Part shown: in pieces, positions 59,701-64,000 of the stretch
How the letters are laid out: the number at the start of each line of letters is the position of its first letter
How positions within the stretch are numbered: position 1 is the stretch's first letter
From: Microvelia longipes
Taxonomy: Eukaryota; Arthropoda; Insecta; Hemiptera; Veliidae
Assembly (NCBI GenBank): GCA_018340805.1
Contig: JACMZG010001908.1
Coordinates: 34,288,294 to 34,352,293 of the forward strand
DNA: 64,000 bases
Direction: 5' to 3'
Position numbers and translations under genes: made by a program
The notes under the pieces: generated by a model
Told to the model about the DNA's origin: nothing
Seen by the model: the letters and a program-made list of their open reading frames with translations, nothing else
The model's database searches: none

Positions 59701-60149
59701 GGAGTCATTTAGATGGACAATTCGAAAATATAAATGAGACCATTTTTAAGGATGTACTGCTAGTATTGGATAAGTATTGAGTTTTAAAAAAAGTCCGAAA
59801 CCGGAATTTCACCAGAATTATCTGCTTAGGGTTTTTTATGCCTACTGAGTGATTTTCACAAAGTTGACAGTGTGTGTGTGTGTGTGAGTATATGTGTGTA
59901 AGATTGTGTTATTATCTGTTATTACCGTAGCTTCTAACGTATTTATTTATACGTTAGAAACTCTCTAACTCCGACTCTCTAACGCCAGAGAGTTGAAACT
60001 TGGTGCATAAATCAATCTTTAGGTCTATTTGTTTAATCCGCTGAAAATAATTTTTATATGACGTCATTTACCGAAAATAATGACTACGAAAATTCATAAA
60101 ACGCAGAAATATGATTCGATTGATTAAGATGTGACACGCATGTAGTCAT

Positions 60150-60163
60150 ATTATATAATATAT

Positions 60164-60201
<38 letters not shown>

Positions 60202-60222
60202 GTTGTGTGTGTGTGTATGTAT
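60150..60222. repeat. (TA)n(TG)n microsatellite
   Basis: TA then TG, then 'tatgtatgtatgtac'. Confidence 0.95.
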
Positions 60223-60470
60223 GTATGTACGAGATTTTTGTGCCCTAGACGTTTCTATTGGACACGATAACCTTCCAACGCTTTGTTTACACGGATTGAA
60301 ATGAAACTTTTTCATTTCTTATTATGTTTGTTTTCACGATACAAAAATCAATCTTTTTAATGACCCGAACCCTATTGTTTATGAAATACGTGTGACGTCA
60401 TTATCCCACAAAAATTACCTCACAACAAACATTTAAAAAAATCACAATTCTTTGTATAGTGTTTAAATTT
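60210..60470 (+). repeat. microsatellite-associated repeat, copy 2
   Basis: This is the partner of 4572-4770. 'acccgaaccctattgtttat' (60363-60382) and 'gaaatacgtgtgacgtcatt' (60383-60402) are the clearest blocks. Confidence 0.6.
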
Positions 60471-60479
60471 TATTGTCAT

Positions 60480-61430
60480 TATTACTTCTATATATATAAA
60501 TGTCAAACTTAACAATGTCATCAATTAAAATAATGTAAAAAAATCAAGTTTTTTACAAATACATTTGTTTATATTGTGGCAGTATGCCACTTATATAAAG
60601 CCAGTAATATGACGAACTGATAAAGTATAACCACCATGTAGTCGGAAAGCCAAGGCCGCGGAGCGGCACAGAGGCCGAAGGAATCCTGTTGTAGAATGGC
60701 ACGTGTTCTTTTTTTAGATATTGTAAATATCCGAAATAATCCAATTAAGGGAAATTTGGTACAAGTGTATCCCGTTGAAATAAATATGTATTTTACGATA
60801 TTTTACGGTATTACTACGATTTTTGTTTGATCATAAATGTTCAGCCTGCAGCATCGAGCGAAGTCAGTGCCTGGATGGGTGACCGCTGGAAATAAAAAGC
60901 TTGTCATAGAGATATATTACTTGAGGGGGCACGCTCTATTTAAAAAATCGGGTTCGGATTACCTTGGAACTTTTCCTTATCAGATTCGCTACGGTCATCC
61001 TTGCGTAGCGTGTGGACTCGCTTCGTTCGTCCACTGATAGTAAATGTTTCCGTTTCATTCTCAGCAGTCATCTATACAACACTGACCACGCTCAATGCTA
61101 CTTACCTTTTATGATCCAACAAAAAGTATGGATATACTTGTCGCATTGAAACGAAACTTAGAGTACTTACTTATTAATTAAAGGTATACACTTGTACTAA
61201 ATGTCAACTTAATTGAATCGTTTTCAGATTTTTAACTATATAAAAAACGGACACAAGTCATTCGATAATAATTGAACTAATGCTTATAATGAGATGCAAT
61301 TTGGCACATATGTGCGCACATATATGCGCGCCAAATTTTAATGGGATCACATCATTTTTCTGCGTTTTATAATTTTTCAATTCTTTTGAATAATAATCGG
61401 GTACCTACGGTATTAAGGAGGAAAAGTAAA
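60480..61430. mobile_element. long inverted-repeat element with 5S-like segments, copy B
   Basis: The left arm (about 60480-60890) runs through 'ccaaggccgcggagcggcac', 'tggtacaagtgtatccc' and 'tgatcataaatgttcagc'. It reaches the 5S-like 'gcagcatcgagcgaagtcag' (60848-60867) and 'gcctggatgggtgaccgc'. The right arm starts with reverse 5S-like 'actgaccacgctcaatgcta' (61081-61100) and 'atgatccaacaaaaa'. Arm order matches copy A. Confidence 0.72.
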
Positions 61431-61434
61431 AATC

Positions 61435-61920
61435 AGGTACAGGGTACCTTAGAACTTATCCTCATCACATCGGATTCGCTACGCTCATCCTCCTTATTTC
61501 AGACTCACTTCGTTCGTCCTCAGAATACAAAAATCACCAAATTTATACTGCAACATGTCTTCGGACTGGCTTAGCTCATCCTCAGATTGTAAATACATTA
61601 CATTTAGGCACTAACCACGCTCGCCGCAGCTTAACTTTTAGGATCCAAAAAGATCATGAATCCAATTTCTGGATTGTTAAAAAGATTTAAGTATAGATGA
61701 AAAATATGATTTTTGTAACAAGTACTCTCCAGTATAAACACACTGATACATTGATAACAAGACACACACATAAATACAAAAAACTATGTAAAAACCACTT
61801 AGTAGGTCTTAAAACATCTGAAACGGATGATCAGATGATATCCTTTTTTCGGATTTTTTTTGCAAACACTTTTATTTTTTTAATAAATAAAAAATCCAGT
61901 GTAAATGAGGAAAATTAATA
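61435..61920 (-). repeat. 5S-family unit adjoining copy B
   Basis: 'ggtacagggtacctt' begins the GC-rich centre ('ggattcgctacgctcatcct', 61473-61492). 'ggcactaaccacgctcgccg' (61607-61626) is the reverse 5S-like part. 'aggtcttaaaacatctgaaa' and 'gtaaatgaggaaaa' form the tail. It abuts the previous unit, suggesting a tandem or nested arrangement. Confidence 0.68.
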
Positions 61921-63220
61921 AAATATTCCAATAGTAAAAGTAAACTAACAAATGCATAAAAAAATACAAACTGAACTGTAAGTTGTTTCTACAAGTTTAG
62001 TGTTAGTAGGGTTTCAATAGAAAATAATCTCTGCTCAAAAACTAATTGCTGATTAAAAAAACTATTTTAACATAAGTTCTGCCAACTTGTTGCCCACTAT
62101 CATTACAAGGAAATAACAGAAACAGTTCTAGAAAATGGACAAAATAATCAAGACATGAATATAATAAGATTTTATCTCCCTCTGTAGAAATCTATTTATT
62201 TGGTAAACATTTTTAAAATACAATTAATTTTTAACCTAGTGCAATACCATATTAATGCATAAAAACGTGTTTACGATCTTTACTGCGTGAAATAATGAAA
62301 TTAAAACTTACACATTTCTGTAGGTACATGATGACTAACTATCCATAAGATAACTAAATAGGAGTAGGGATTATAACACCGGTTATATACCAAGGAAGAA
62401 ATAAAGTATAACTTCCCTCTCTAGGGAAGCAAACCATCCCCTTTCTCTGCCAGTACACTTACTCATCTCCCACTAGTAGGTAGTTTTTAATATCAGAGTA
62501 CACACTAGGTACAGGAAATATAATGGGAACCACAAAAATACACATCACATTATTATAATTACATATAACGTATAACTACTTTTTTTTAAATATTATTTAA
62601 TTTTTTTTTTTTTGTTGCGAAGTCATCGTATATTGGAGAGAAAGGCGTAGACGGGCAATGTCACGTTCAACTACTGTTTTGGGGTTTCTTTGAGGAAAAT
62701 ACTGAAAAGAACTCGCACCATAGTACATTTTTGACAGGAAATTACGTTTATTTTAAATCTTAAACTAGATTGGTCCATATGTGATACGGCTGCTCATAAA
62801 AAATCAGGCTCGGGGCGTCTGCAGGTCAGGCGAATTTCCTTTAGAAGGCTAGATTTCTTGTTCGGCGATCTATTTCTTGATTGATTTATCAGTCTAAGCA
62901 TTATTTCTTTTTTATTTAAGACGTGAACTATTCAAACAAAAACTCGGTATTGGTAATACTTCGAGTTGTTAGTCAATTTTTCTTGATTTTGTAAAGAATT
63001 ATACGTATGTTTATTCGGTACGCTATTCAAATCTATATTCATCCTTCCTAAATAAGCTCTTTTTGAACTTATTTGAAAATAAAGCATAGTTTATGCTAAT
63101 CATTAATTTTTTAGAGCAATTTCTCTAATAATTCAAAATGTTTCCACAAAAAGGTTTTATAAAATCAATGTTTATACCGAAAATCATGATAACAATTCTG
63201 AGTACCGTTCTAAATTATTT
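61921..63220. other. intergenic, nothing recognised
   Basis: No element or exon found. Confidence 0.5.
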
Positions 63221-63227
63221 TATATTT

Positions 63228-63650
63228 ACCAACTTAAATAGTGTAAAACACACGAGGCCACGTACGCAATGCAGCCACTTTGTTGTTGTTTAGTAACCTT
63301 TGGACATATTTGTTGTTTCCTGAGTGTCATTCACTGCTAAAATTAATATTAGTCAAAACCCGTTATTTGTTCACATCGAATTATATAAGCTTTACACTAA
63401 ATTTAAAACTAATGCTGATAATTAAATAATAATTATATTATTTAATTATCAGCATTAATTAAATAATCATAATACGAATTAAATAATCCGTAAGTGTATG
63501 GCACTTACGAAACAACAAATATGGCAAAATGATACTAGACAACAACAAAGTGGCCACTTTGTTGTGTTTAACACAACGTTACGGTTTTACACAAAGCTAA
63601 GTGTTTTACACAACGTAAAACCTCGTGTGTTTTACACTATTTAAGTTGGT
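63228..63650. mobile_element. 423-bp element, perfect 30-bp inverted ends and inner palindromes
   Basis: Ends begin 'accaacttaaatagtgtaaa' and are exact complements for 30 bp. Inside, 'taatgctgataattaaataa' (from 63411) heads a palindrome with 21-bp arms, and 'aacaaagtggccactttgtt' is a perfect palindrome. No ORF. Confidence 0.88.
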
Positions 63651-63739
63651 CCCTGTCTTTTCCTTAACATAGTAGTGTACGTGTTTCCTCCTAAAATAAA
63701 TAAATTGTTTATTTATGTCTAAATACCTATTTACAATGA

Positions 63740-63920
63740 TTAAATTACAAATTATCTATCTATCTATCTATATAAATAAAATTCAAATGTCGCTACCGAT
63801 GTTCCCTCTAAACTCGAGAACGGCTAGACGAATTTTCACGAAAGTTTTTTACAAAATTAATCCACAGTGATGGGAAGGTTTGAGCCGATTCTTAAGATGA
63901 TTAGGGGCATCGAAATATTT
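63740..63920 (+). repeat. possible Helitron-like or SINE end
   Basis: A (CTAT)n run and 'ataaataaaattcaaatgtc' precede 'aactcgagaacggctagacg' (63811-63830) and 'ggaaggtttgagccgatt'. I recall the 'ctcgagaacggctggacc' motif from widespread arthropod repeats, often called Helitrons. Class not proven here. Confidence 0.4.
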
Positions 63921-64000
63921 AAAAAATCATAGCCTTTTTGGAGAGCATAAAAATCATGCATGTCTAAAGCTATTATTTAGAGCAGTACATTTACAATATT

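Noticed and set aside
60838..60890. A functional 5S rRNA gene
   Set aside because: Only the 3' half is similar, with mismatches in the A-box region, and it occurs as part of an inverted repeat family.

Overview
The window is AT-rich animal nuclear DNA: split genes with GT-AG introns, many dinucleotide microsatellites and dense small inverted-repeat elements. Family membership and style (highwire/MYCBP2, NELF-B, a DRE TATCGATA motif by the NELF-B 5' end, a His-rich KVP..HHH protein) point to an insect. I cannot name the species.

Layout. (1) 1-13332, plus strand: the last nine exons of highwire (hiw, MYCBP2/PHR1/RPM-1 family), encoding 538 C-terminal residues: B-box-like zinc module, RING and tandem-cysteine E3 ligase module, ending CRNAHTF-stop. 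(2) 13333-19686: 3' flank with MITEs and two weak orphan exons. (3) 19687-27998, minus strand: a complete ten-exon NELF-B gene (583 aa), tail-to-tail with highwire. (4) 28-33 kb: NELF-B 5' flank and inverted-repeat elements. (5) 33260-34510, plus strand: an intronless 416-aa protein with an N-terminal domain like DUF4497/MAP10. (6) 35573-37100, minus strand: a two-exon basic, His/Tyr/Gly/Pro-rich protein. (7) 37.1-64 kb: no gene recognised. It holds hAT-like, Harbinger-like and foldback elements, long (TA)n arrays, and a family of long inverted repeats whose arms carry a segment resembling the 3' half of 5S rRNA.

The genes are not a functional cluster. Highwire is a neuronal ubiquitin ligase, NELF-B a Pol II pausing factor, and the other two are poorly characterised. 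Most other content is non-autonomous transposon sequence. The most unusual items are the 5S-bearing foldback family near 55-56 kb and 60-61.5 kb, a near-perfect 274-bp palindrome at 51.9 kb, nested inverted-repeat elements in NELF-B intron 1, and a 59-bp minisatellite in a highwire intron whose units each look like a splice acceptor followed by a donor.

Exon boundaries come from reading frame, GT-AG sites and recalled conservation with human MYCBP2 and NELFB. No alignment or database search was run.
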